From: JABDKJ01 sp039028335
Lineage (GTDB): Bacteria; Bacteroidota; Bacteroidia; Flavobacteriales_D; JABDKJ01
Direction of reading: 5' to 3'
DNA length: 14,568 nucleotides
Assembly: GCA_039028335.1 (NCBI GenBank)
Contig: JBCCIF010000079.1
Coordinates: 1 to 14,568, forward strand
The notes under the pieces were generated by a model that was not told where the DNA came from, did no database searches, and was given only the letters and a program-made list of their open reading frames with translations. Each line of letters starts with the position of its first letter. Position 1 is the stretch's first letter. The position numbers and the translations under genes are program-made. Of the stretch, positions 7,573 to 14,568 are shown piece after piece.

Positions 7573-7608
7573 AAAAGAGAGGCGCCTTTGCGCCTCTCTT
7601 TTTTTATT
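7573..7608. terminator. Strong intrinsic terminator between convergent genes
   Basis: The stem GAGAGGCGC / GCGCCTCTC (7577-7585 and 7590-7598) has a CTTT loop and is extended by four A-T pairs, with a run of Ts continuing past 7600 on the + strand. It sits 20 bases after the 959-residue gene's stop. Read on the - strand, the same stem is followed by TTTTAAATT, so it may also end the giant gene (stop at 7672) coming the other way. Confidence 0.88.
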
Positions 7609-7671
7609 TTGATTGAATTCTTTTGATTTCAGAGGTCTTTTACACCCGAATTATTTCTTCCTGAATTGGCA

Positions 7672-10600
7672 TCATTGAACGACCACTCTTTCGAAGAAGA
7701 TTTGACCAGCAATTTCCATTCTAATCAAATACACATTTCGCTCAAACGTACTTAAATCAATTTGTGTATTCAATGACTGATTTTCTTTTCGAAGAACAGC
7801 CTGTCCATAAATGGTATAAACTTCTATTGATTCAATATCATAGTTCGAATTGAAGTTGATAATACCTTCAGTTGGATTTGGATATACGGTAATATCCACT
7901 TCTTTCTCTAAAATAGACTTCGCCAATTCATTGTCTATATCAGGATTCATCGGAGCACCCGAATTACAATCAATCGTAAACTCTACCCATGGTGAGAATG
8001 CTGCGGTATAATTTGAAATGTCATTCGGATTAAGTCCTTCTTCGATTAAGCATCCAGTAATGACTCTGAATCTGTATGTACCCGTTGGCTCAAATAAATT
8101 AACAGGACCCAATTGGAAATTATAATTCGGATTCAATTGTGTTACCTCTCCAAACAAATTCGGTGTTCCCGTTCCAGGAGCATGAGTAACAACGATTTTA
8201 TATCCAGCTGCGCCTTGAACCAAATCCCAACTAAATTCCAAGAAATTATTATTCGCGCTACAATTCACTTGAAGGTTTTGAGGAGCCGTTATGCTATTTA
8301 CTGTTACCGTAGAAGCATAAATTGTGCTGTTTCCGCTGTAATCACTTACTGTCCACGTAATAGCCGTTGTCCCAATAGGATAAGTACCACTTGCATTTGG
8401 AATGACACCGTTGGACGGATCAGCATAAGGCGAATTCAACACCCAAGAATCTGGATCAATTCCACAATTGTCCGTTGCGCTTGGCAAAGGAACCTCTACA
8501 AAACTTTCACAAATTCCATTTGAACCTTCAAAAGGAACAACAATATCTGCAGGGCCATTTATTACCGGATCTTCCGTGTCATTCTCATCGCTATCCACCG
8601 TCACGGTGAATGTGCATGTTGTTTGATTCCCTCCATAATCCAAGGCTGTCCAAGTAACTTCTGTAACACCAACTGGATAAAAATCACTTGCATCGCTAGA
8701 ACTATTGTAGCTATTCGTAAATGACAATAGACAATTGTCAAATACACTTGGAGTAGCGATTTCTATATAAGCCAAACACTCCTCTGACATCACCTCCACA
8801 TTTTGGCATCCAGCGATACCAGGCGAAGAGTTGTCCTGAACATTCACCATTGCTATACACGTCTCACTTTCTCCCAAAACGTTAACAAATTCCAACTCAA
8901 CCATATTAGGCCCAACATCTTCACAATAGAAATTTAAGTCCTCGGAGCTTCCATTTACGAATAAGTCATAATCAGGATCGCAATCTGAAGAACTAAATAA
9001 CGCGCTCAAAGGAACGGTCACCTCGAAATTATTCAAGACAGCTGCAATGTTGTTACAATTGCCTCCTCCAGTTAAGGTATCGAGGACAATAACTTCACCT
9101 GAGCATGAGCTTGAATTTCCTGATTGATCAGTAACTGTTAAGATCAAAGACTGCGGAATTGGACTGCTGCAATTGAAAAAGTCTTCATCCAAATCATAAT
9201 CAACTATCGTGCAGTTATCCGTAGACTGACTTCCAACTTCGAAGGCATCTAAAATCAAGAATCCTGAAGTGTTTAAATAGAATGTTCCATTCTCGAAGAC
9301 ACAGTTTGGAGTTTCTTCATCTACAATTGTCACAGTAGAAGAACAAGATCCTAGATTTCCTGATTCATCTGCAACACTGAATGTTACAAGATTTGGTCCC
9401 AAATTATTGCAATCAAGAATTTCCGCTGAAGGAAGAATACTGTCTACTCCACAATTATCAATAGTAGAAATTACCAGCTCATTGGCATCAAGAGAAATTT
9501 GAGGAGTTGCAGTGCTTACAAAGAAAGTTGTATCCATTGCCACGCACATTGGAGATACGGTATCAATTACATTTATTTCAACAGGACACAATGACTCGTT
9601 TCCAGAAAGATCTGTAGAAATTACAACAGCAAAATTAAATGCATCTTCCAAATCTTCACATGTGAAATCATTGTTTATAATTGAGTAGGTAATAAAACCA
9701 CAATTATCTGTATTCAATAAGTCCAAGTCAAACAGTCCAATACTCGCTTGTCCGTTCTCATCTAAGTAAACGTCTGCTGCAGGAATATTACACATTGGTC
9801 CTAAATCATCCACAACCGTCACGTTTGAAGTACAACTGACAACTGAACCATCGTTCCCTGTAACTGTTATGCTTATTTCATTTAACCCAATATCGCCACA
9901 ATCAAATGAACCTCTATCCAATTCGATTTCTTCTGTACCACATCTTGAGAATGACAGATCAAGTACATCTGAAGGATTAATGAACGCAAGTCCATTCGCA
10001 TCAAGGTAGACCGTGGTGTCGATAGCCGAGCATGTAGCAACACTAGGATCTACAATTTCTACATTTGCAGAACAAGTTACCGTATCAGTTGCACTTTGAA
10101 TGGTGAGCATCACTTCATTCAATCCAACATCATCACAATCGAATTCTGAAATATCCAACAGCAACATTGGGTTACCACAATTGTTTGAAACATCTATTTG
10201 AACAGGACTAACTGTTACCATTCCTGTGCTATCCAATTCTACTGATATGTCTTGCGTAATACAATTGAGTTCTGTATCCGGATCAAAGTCTACCGTTACA
10301 ATGGCGTTACAGGTAGAGATATTTCCATATATATCCGTTACTGTCAAAGTAACAGTCTGACCGCCAACATCATTGCAATCAAACTCATTTTGACTCAATG
10401 CATATGTTGCAATGCCACAATTGTCTGTTGATCCATTATCAATATCTAATGGACTGATTATTACCGTATTGTTTTGATCAACAAAAATGTTCAAGTCCTG
10501 AGCATTACATACAGGAGCCTCATTATCTTCTACTGTAACATCGAAGGAACATGTGCTCGAATTTCCACTCGCATCAGTAACCGTGTATTCGATGCTTGTT

Positions 10601-13600
10601 GTTCCGACTGGGAATAAGGAACCGCTGGCCAATCCGCTGTTATCTGTTTGTACCAAAATTTCGTTTGGACAATTATCGCTTACCGTTGGAAAAGTGTATG
10701 TCACTATTGCTCCACAAATTGCGGGATCCGTATTCACAAGTATATTAGGACTGCACTCAATAACAGGGTCTTCATCATCAATGACATTTACATTAAACGA
10801 ACATGTCACTTCATTTCCTGAGGCATCTGTTACCGTGTATGAAACTACAGTAGTTCCAACCGGAAATACTTCTCCGGAATTCAATCCTGAATTTTGCACT
10901 AGGACTGCTCCTGGACAATTATCGTTATACGTAATTGAATAGGTAAAAATCGCCCCACATATACCAGCATCAGTGCTCAAAGTAGTATCACTTGGACATT
11001 CAATGCTTGGATCTTCTTCATCAATAACGGTAATATTAATTGAACAGGTAGAAGAGTTTCCAGACTGATCTGTTACCATATACTCCAAAGTACTCAGTCC
11101 AATTGGGAAAAGAGAGTCGGAAGCCAATCCGCTCATATCGATTTGAACTAAAGTATCAATAGAACAATTATCCAGAACGAAAGGCAATTCAAAACTGAAC
11201 TCTGCACCACAAAGTCCGTTATCATTGATCAAAATAGTATCCACTGGACAAACTATAGATGGAGGTATAGAATCTATAATTTGAATTTCAAGAGGACATG
11301 AACTTGCATTTCCACTTGGATCTGTAACCGTATATATCAAGGAATTCAGGCCTAAATCATCACACGTAAATTGATTTTGATTTAGATCATACGAATCTAT
11401 TCCGCAAATATCTGAAGATCCATTATCCAGTGCTTCAGGAGCAATACCTACCATTCCAAACTCATTCAAATACAAAGTTGAATCATTAACCAGACAAATT
11501 GGTGAAATGGTATCGAGTACAGTAACAATAGACGTACAAGTTGAAAACAAGTTATCTATAACCGGCATGCCATTTAATATTTGTGCTTGCGTCACCGTCA
11601 ACTCAACTGTATTCTGACCGATCTGAGAACAATCGAACTCATCGATATCAATATCCAAAATTAATCCGCTCGAGCAATAGTTGTCTTGAGATCCATCATC
11701 TACAAATCCTGGATCTATCTGAACTTGACCATTCTGATCTAAATAAACAATGGTATCCTGAGCCATGCATAAAGGTGCAATAGTATCTACAATCAATACC
11801 GTACCAAGACAGGTTGAAATGTTTCCACTTTGATCGATAACAACAACTTCTGGATTTCCAGAAGGAACGCAAAATGGAAGTGAATCAATCGTAATCTGAT
11901 CTATTGAACAATTATCGCTATACGTAACAATACCACTCTCGATTCCTATTTCGGTAGTTGTATCATTGTATGGCATTTCATTGTCAGGATAAATCTCTAT
12001 GGTTTGACATTCGATAACAGGTGCAATAGTATCAAGCACTGTTACCATGGAAGGGCAAGTTGAGCTGTTTCCATTGACATCGGTTACGGTCAATGTGATC
12101 GTTAGCGTGCTATCCACTACTGTGCAATCAAATGCATCCATATCAATACTCAAATCCGCTATTCCACATTCATCACTCGATCCAAAATCAATTTCGGACG
12201 GTGTAGTAACTGCAAGCCCAACTGAATCTAAATACACTGTCAAATCTTGAGCAAGACACAAAGGCGCAATGGTATCATTTACTGTAATACTGAATGAACA
12301 TGTCGCAGAATTTCCAGATGCATCTGTCACAAGATATTCCAAAGTAGTTAGTCCAACAGGGAATACAGCTCCGCTAGAGAGGCCCGTATTGTCAGTCTGA
12401 ATCAATGTATCAATAGAACAATTATCCGTGACTTCCGGAAGATCAAAAATGAACGCTGCTCCACATTCACCGATACTATTATCCAATGTAGTATCAGATG
12501 GACAGGTAATCATTGGATCTTCATCGTCAATTACGCTTATCGTAAAGGAACAAGTAGAAGAATTTCCAGCACTATCTGTTACCATATATTCCAATGTTGT
12601 CATTCCTACAGGGAAAATAGAATCACTGGCTAAGCCTGTTAAATCTATCTGATATAGTGAATCAACAACACAGTTATCATCTACCAATGGCAATTCATAA
12701 GAGAACTCTGCACCGCAAAGACCAGCGTCATTCGACAATGTAGTATCGGCTGAACAAAGGATGGTTGGATCCTCTGCATCCAAGACTGTAATGTCAAATG
12801 CACATGACATCGAGTTGTCTGAATCATCAATAACCGTGTAGATTAAAGTAGTTGTTCCAACTGGGAAAACACTTCCGTTGGTCAGCAATGTTTTATCCGT
12901 TTGTAATGTTATTGGATCGGGACAATTATCCGTTCCTACAGGAGGAAGGTATTCTATGAGGGCACCGCAAATTCCTGGATCATTGTTTACCGTTATCGGT
13001 TCAGGGCAATTTATTTCGGGTGCTTCATTATCTTCTACCGTCACATTGAATGAGCAAGCTACTTGATTTCCTGCTGCATCCGTAACTGTATATTCTAAAG
13101 TCGTTGTTCCAATCGGGAAGAAAGATCCGTTAGTATACCCAGTCAAATCAGTTTGCTCAGTCAAAGCTCCAGGGCAATTGTCAGAACCTTCTGGCTCGTC
13201 ATAATTGAATGTCGCTCCACACAATCCAGCTTCATTGGAAAGAGTGGTGTCACCTGGGCAGATTATAGTAGGATTCTCATTATCCACAACAGTAACTTTA
13301 TAAGAGCAAGAACTAATATTTCCTCCTTGATCTGTTGCTGTGAAGATTAAAGTTGTTTGTCCAAGTGGAAAAGCTGAACCTGATGAAGGCCCTGCAGATT
13401 GCACGATCTGAAGATCGGGACAATTATCACTTCCATCCGGCATATCAAATTCAAAGACTGCGCTACACATTCCAGCATTCGTGTTTAATATAGTATCACC
13501 TGGACAATTTAAATCTGGTCCTTCATCATCGTTTACAGTAATCGTAAATGAACAGGTTGATGAATTCCCTGCTGTATCGGTGATCATGTATTCAAGACTG

Positions 13601-14568
13601 GTTGTTCCAACGGGGAAGAAACTTCCGCTTTCTAGACCTGTTAAATCTATTTGCGTCAATGTATCCAATTCGCAATTGTCAGATACCACTGGCAGGTCAA
13701 AAGCAAAGATTGCTCCACAATCTCCGATATCATTACTCAAAATTGTATCAGCTGGACAAGTAATCATTGGATCTTCATTATCATTCACGGTTATGGTGAA
13801 TGAACAGGTAGATGAATTGCCAGCAGAATCCGTAACCATATATTCCAAAGTAGTTTGCCCGACTGGGAAAATACTTCCGCTAGATAGAGAAGTGAGATCT
13901 ATTTGAGTAAGGGTGTCAATTACACAATTGTCTGCAACAAGTGGTAAGTCAAAAGTAAACTCCGCTCCACATAGACCTTGGTCATTACTTAAAGTAGTAT
14001 CTGCAGGACAGGAAATAGTTGGATCCTCAGTATCATTGACCAATATATCGAATGAGCAAGTAGCAAAATTTCCGGCCGCATCTGTTACCATGTATTCTAA
14101 TGTGGTTAATCCAACTGGGAAGAAACTACCACTAGACAAACCAGTTAAATCAATTTGTGTAAGGGTATCCACCTCACAATTGTCAGAAACAATTGGTAAA
14201 TCAAAAGTGAAGATTGCTCCGCAATCACCAAGGTCATTTCCAATTGTAGTATCTGCTGGGCAAGTAATCATGGGGTCTTCATCTTCAAGCACTGTAATTT
14301 CGAAAGAACATGTTGATGAATTTCCAGCTGTATCTGTGATCATGTATTCCAAGGTAGTCATGCCAACAGGGAAGAAACTTCCGCTTGACAATCCTGTAAG
14401 GTCTATTTGTGTAAGCGTATCCAACTCGCAATTGTCAGTGACAGCAGGTAAATCAAAAGTATACATCGCACCGCACTCGCCTAAATCATTGCTTAAGGTG
14501 GTATCTGCAGGGCAAGTAATCATTGGATCTTCATCATCGTTCACAGTGATAGTAAATGAACAGGTAGA
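7672..14568 (-). CDS. Giant HYR-repeat T9SS-exported protein (N-terminus outside window)
   Basis: An open frame of 2298 codons runs from the right edge to a TGA at 7674-7672. It is still open at 14568, so the start and signal peptide are missing; the GTG at 14544 is only an internal valine codon. From N to C: the tail of a cut repeat, 25 HYR-like repeats of roughly 80-90 residues, an FN3-like domain (about 8290-7955) and a T9SS type A sorting domain (about 7905-7675) with ITVYPNPTEGIINF and ending FFERVVVQ. Most repeats have four cysteines and end in GNxxTCxxxVTV-like strands; many begin EDPxIxCP. Repeats of this type are extracellular Ig-like beta-sandwiches, and long chains occur in adhesins and matrix proteins. 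An elongated surface fibre, cell-cell or substrate adhesion role is inferred. No enzyme domain is visible in this part. Confidence 0.9.
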   Translation of the reverse strand, partial: STCSFTITVNDDEDPMITCPADTTLSNDLGECGAMYTFDLPAVTDNCELDTLTQIDLTGLSSGSFFPVGMTTLEYMITDTAGNSSTCSFEITVLEDEDPMITCPADTTIGNDLGDCGAIFTFDLPIVSDNCEVDTLTQIDLTGLSSGSFFPVGLTTLEYMVTDAAGNFATCSFDILVNDTEDPTISCPADTTLSNDQGLCGAEFTFDLPLVADNCVIDTLTQIDLTSLSSGSIFPVGQTTLEYMVTDSAGNSSTCSFTITVNDNEDPMITCPADTILSNDIGDCGAIFAFDLPVVSDNCELDTLTQIDLTGLESGSFFPVGTTSLEYMITDTAGNSSTCSFTITVNDDEGPDLNCPGDTILNTNAGMCSAVFEFDMPDGSDNCPDLQIVQSAGPSSGSAFPLGQTTLIFTATDQGGNISSCSYKVTVVDNENPTIICPGDTTLSNEAGLCGATFNYDEPEGSDNCPGALTEQTDLTGYTNGSFFPIGTTTLEYTVTDAAGNQVACSFNVTVEDNEAPEINCPEPITVNNDPGICGALIEYLPPVGTDNCPDPITLQTDKTLLTNGSVFPVGTTTLIYTVIDDSDNSMSCAFDITVLDAEDPTILCSADTTLSNDAGLCGAEFSYELPLVDDNCVVDSLYQIDLTGLASDSIFPVGMTTLEYMVTDSAGNSSTCSFTISVIDDEDPMITCPSDTTLDNSIGECGAAFIFDLPEVTDNCSIDTLIQTDNTGLSSGAVFPVGLTTLEYLVTDASGNSATCSFSITVNDTIAPLCLAQDLTVYLDSVGLAVTTPSEIDFGSSDECGIADLSIDMDAFDCTVVDSTLTITLTVTDVNGNSSTCPSMVTVLDTIAPVIECQTIEIYPDNEMPYNDTTTEIGIESGIVTYSDNCSIDQITIDSLPFCVPSGNPEVVVIDQSGNISTCLGTVLIVDTIAPLCMAQDTIVYLDQNGQVQIDPGFVDDGSQDNYCSSGLILDIDIDEFDCSQIGQNTVELTVTQAQILNGMPVIDNLFSTCTSIVTVLDTISPICLVNDSTLYLNEFGMVGIAPEALDNGSSDICGIDSYDLNQNQFTCDDLGLNSLIYTVTDPSGNASSCPLEIQIIDSIPPSIVCPVDTILINDNGLCGAEFSFELPFVLDNCSIDTLVQIDMSGLASDSLFPIGLSTLEYMVTDQSGNSSTCSINITVIDEEDPSIECPSDTTLSTDAGICGAIFTYSITYNDNCPGAVLVQNSGLNSGEVFPVGTTVVSYTVTDASGNEVTCSFNVNVIDDEDPVIECSPNILVNTDPAICGAIVTYTFPTVSDNCPNEILVQTDNSGLASGSLFPVGTTSIEYTVTDASGNSSTCSFDVTVEDNEAPVCNAQDLNIFVDQNNTVIISPLDIDNGSTDNCGIATYALSQNEFDCNDVGGQTVTLTVTDIYGNISTCNAIVTVDFDPDTELNCITQDISVELDSTGMVTVSPVQIDVSNNCGNPMLLLDISEFDCDDVGLNEVMLTIQSATDTVTCSANVEIVDPSVATCSAIDTTVYLDANGLAFINPSDVLDLSFSRCGTEEIELDRGSFDCGDIGLNEISITVTGNDGSVVSCTSNVTVVDDLGPMCNIPAADVYLDENGQASIGLFDLDLLNTDNCGFITYSIINNDFTCEDLEDAFNFAVVISTDLSGNESLCPVEINVIDTVSPMCVAMDTTFFVSTATPQISLDANELVISTIDNCGVDSILPSAEILDCNNLGPNLVTFSVADESGNLGSCSSTVTIVDEETPNCVFENGTFYLNTSGFLILDAFEVGSQSTDNCTIVDYDLDEDFFNCSSPIPQSLILTVTDQSGNSSSCSGEVIVLDTLTGGGNCNNIAAVLNNFEVTVPLSALFSSSDCDPDYDLFVNGSSEDLNFYCEDVGPNMVELEFVNVLGESETCIAMVNVQDNSSPGIAGCQNVEVMSEECLAYIEIATPSVFDNCLLSFTNSYNSSSDASDFYPVGVTEVTWTALDYGGNQTTCTFTVTVDSDENDTEDPVINGPADIVVPFEGSNGICESFVEVPLPSATDNCGIDPDSWVLNSPYADPSNGVIPNASGTYPIGTTAITWTVSDYSGNSTIYASTVTVNSITAPQNLQVNCSANNNFLEFSWDLVQGAAGYKIVVTHAPGTGTPNLFGEVTQLNPNYNFQLGPVNLFEPTGTYRFRVITGCLIEEGLNPNDISNYTAAFSPWVEFTIDCNSGAPMNPDIDNELAKSILEKEVDITVYPNPTEGIINFNSNYDIESIEVYTIYGQAVLRKENQSLNTQIDLSTFERNVYLIRMEIAGQIFFERVVVQ
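8292..8828 (-). repeat. HYR repeat block A3 (two membrane-distal-to-C-terminal class-A units)
   Basis: The last two repeats before the FN3-like domain, about 87-92 residues each. The first (GCQNVEVMSEEC, FDNC, YPVGVTEVTWTA, QTTC) keeps four cysteines. The second (DPVINGPADIVVP, GICES, DNCGI, YPIGTTAITWTVSD) keeps only the two inner ones. Both use TxxxWT in place of the TTLEY strand, as in many canonical HYR domains. Boundaries are approximate. Confidence 0.75.
8829..10521 (-). repeat. HYR-like repeat block B2 (seven class-B units)
   Basis: Seven class-B units averaging about 242 bases, more diverged and variable in length than block A1. Signatures include NAQDLNIFVD, ITQDISVELD, SAIDTTVYLD, AADVYLDENG and a recurring CxDxGxNxVxL strand. 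All seven keep the four class-B cysteines, even in the last and most diverged unit (about 8830-9070). Boundaries are approximate. Confidence 0.75.
10522..11268 (-). repeat. HYR repeat block A2 (three class-A units)
   Basis: Three class-A units averaging 249 bases, starting PPSIVCPVDT, DPSIECPSDT and DPVIECSPNI, each with GxCG, DNC, FPxG and a final STC or VTC. They return to class A after the four class-B units. Boundaries are approximate. Confidence 0.8.
11269..12270 (-). repeat. HYR-like repeat block B1 (four class-B units)
   Basis: Four units of about 250 bases with a different signature: APLCxAQDxTVYLDxxG, an acidic IDxGSxDxCGI turn, FDCxxxGxNxxxLTVTD and GNxSTC. They lack the second class-A cysteine (GxCG) and have an extra one in FDC. 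The second unit is the most diverged, with YPDNEMPYNDTTTE in place of the YLD strand. Boundaries are approximate. Confidence 0.8.
12271..14568 (-). repeat. HYR repeat block A1 (nine class-A units plus the tail of a tenth)
   Basis: Tandem coding repeats with a period of 252 bases (84 codons) over the first units: the CP.DT anchor recurs at about 14513, 14261, 14009, 13757 and 13505, then at 246 bases. Class A consensus: DEDPxIxCPADTTLSND, GxCGA, LPxVxDNC, TQIDLTGLxSG, FPVGxTTLEY, TDxAGNSSTCSF. Cysteines sit in the IxC, GxCG, DNC and STC positions. Units are highly alike as protein but differ at many synonymous sites. Boundaries are approximate. Confidence 0.9.

Noticed and set aside
13481..13906. 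Several + strand frames inside the HYR gene (also at 8113, 10553, 12047, 12428)
   Set aside because: They are antisense shadows of the repeats, recur with the repeat period, and have no independent features.
7672..14544. GTG at 14544 as the start of the giant gene
   Set aside because: The frame stays open to the window edge and the codons before it encode the end of another HYR repeat (STCSFTIT), so it is an internal valine.
8292..14568. Dense regularly spaced repeats that could look like a CRISPR or satellite array
   Set aside because: The period is a multiple of three (252 or 246 bases), the - strand frame is open throughout, and the repeats encode HYR-like domains with conserved cysteines.
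1..14568. Defence system, prophage, transposon or other mobile element
   Set aside because: No nuclease, integrase, transposase, terminal inverted repeats or target duplications are seen; all genes fit ordinary metabolism or surface proteins.

Overview
The window looks like chromosomal DNA of a Bacteroidota (flavobacteria-like) bacterium. The base composition is AT-rich. Two very different secreted proteins both end in a type IX secretion (T9SS) type A sorting domain, one gene carries GEVED, FN3 and SprB modules, the other is a long chain of HYR-type repeats, and no Shine-Dalgarno-like sites stand out before the starts. Genus cannot be read from the sequence.

Layout. Positions 1-1000 (+ strand): a possible 3' tail of an upstream gene, a tiny Cys-rich acidic lipoprotein gene, and an M50B-like membrane metallopeptidase. 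Positions 1030-1557 (- strand): a DUF4442 hotdog-fold protein. Positions 1711-4328 (- strand): a compact methionine operon in the order osmC-like, sulfhydrylase (metZ/metY type), homoserine O-acyltransferase (metX). It is preceded at 4366-4513 by a complete SAM-I (S-box) riboswitch with its intrinsic terminator. Positions 4674-7553 (+ strand): a 959-residue T9SS-exported multidomain protein. Positions 7672-14568 (- strand, running off the right edge): the C-terminal 2298 residues of a giant T9SS-exported protein made of 25 HYR-like repeats, one FN3-like domain and a sorting domain. The two T9SS genes converge on a strong hairpin terminator.

How the parts work together. In the methionine operon, MetX would activate homoserine by acylation and the PLP enzyme would replace the acyl group with sulfide, giving homocysteine. 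The OsmC-like thiol peroxidase-family protein is the promoter-proximal gene under the same SAM switch. Both gene junctions use the same 8-base overlap, which suggests translational coupling. The two T9SS products are probably cell-surface or secreted adhesive or structural proteins.

I found no defence system, mobile element, CRISPR array, tRNA or rRNA. The most notable points are the OsmC-first SAM-riboswitch operon with a traceable antiterminator, the two Cys-topology classes of repeats arranged in blocks in the giant protein, the paired loss of the outer cysteines in its last repeat, and the Cys-rich lipoprotein that has no basic residue after its lipidated Cys.
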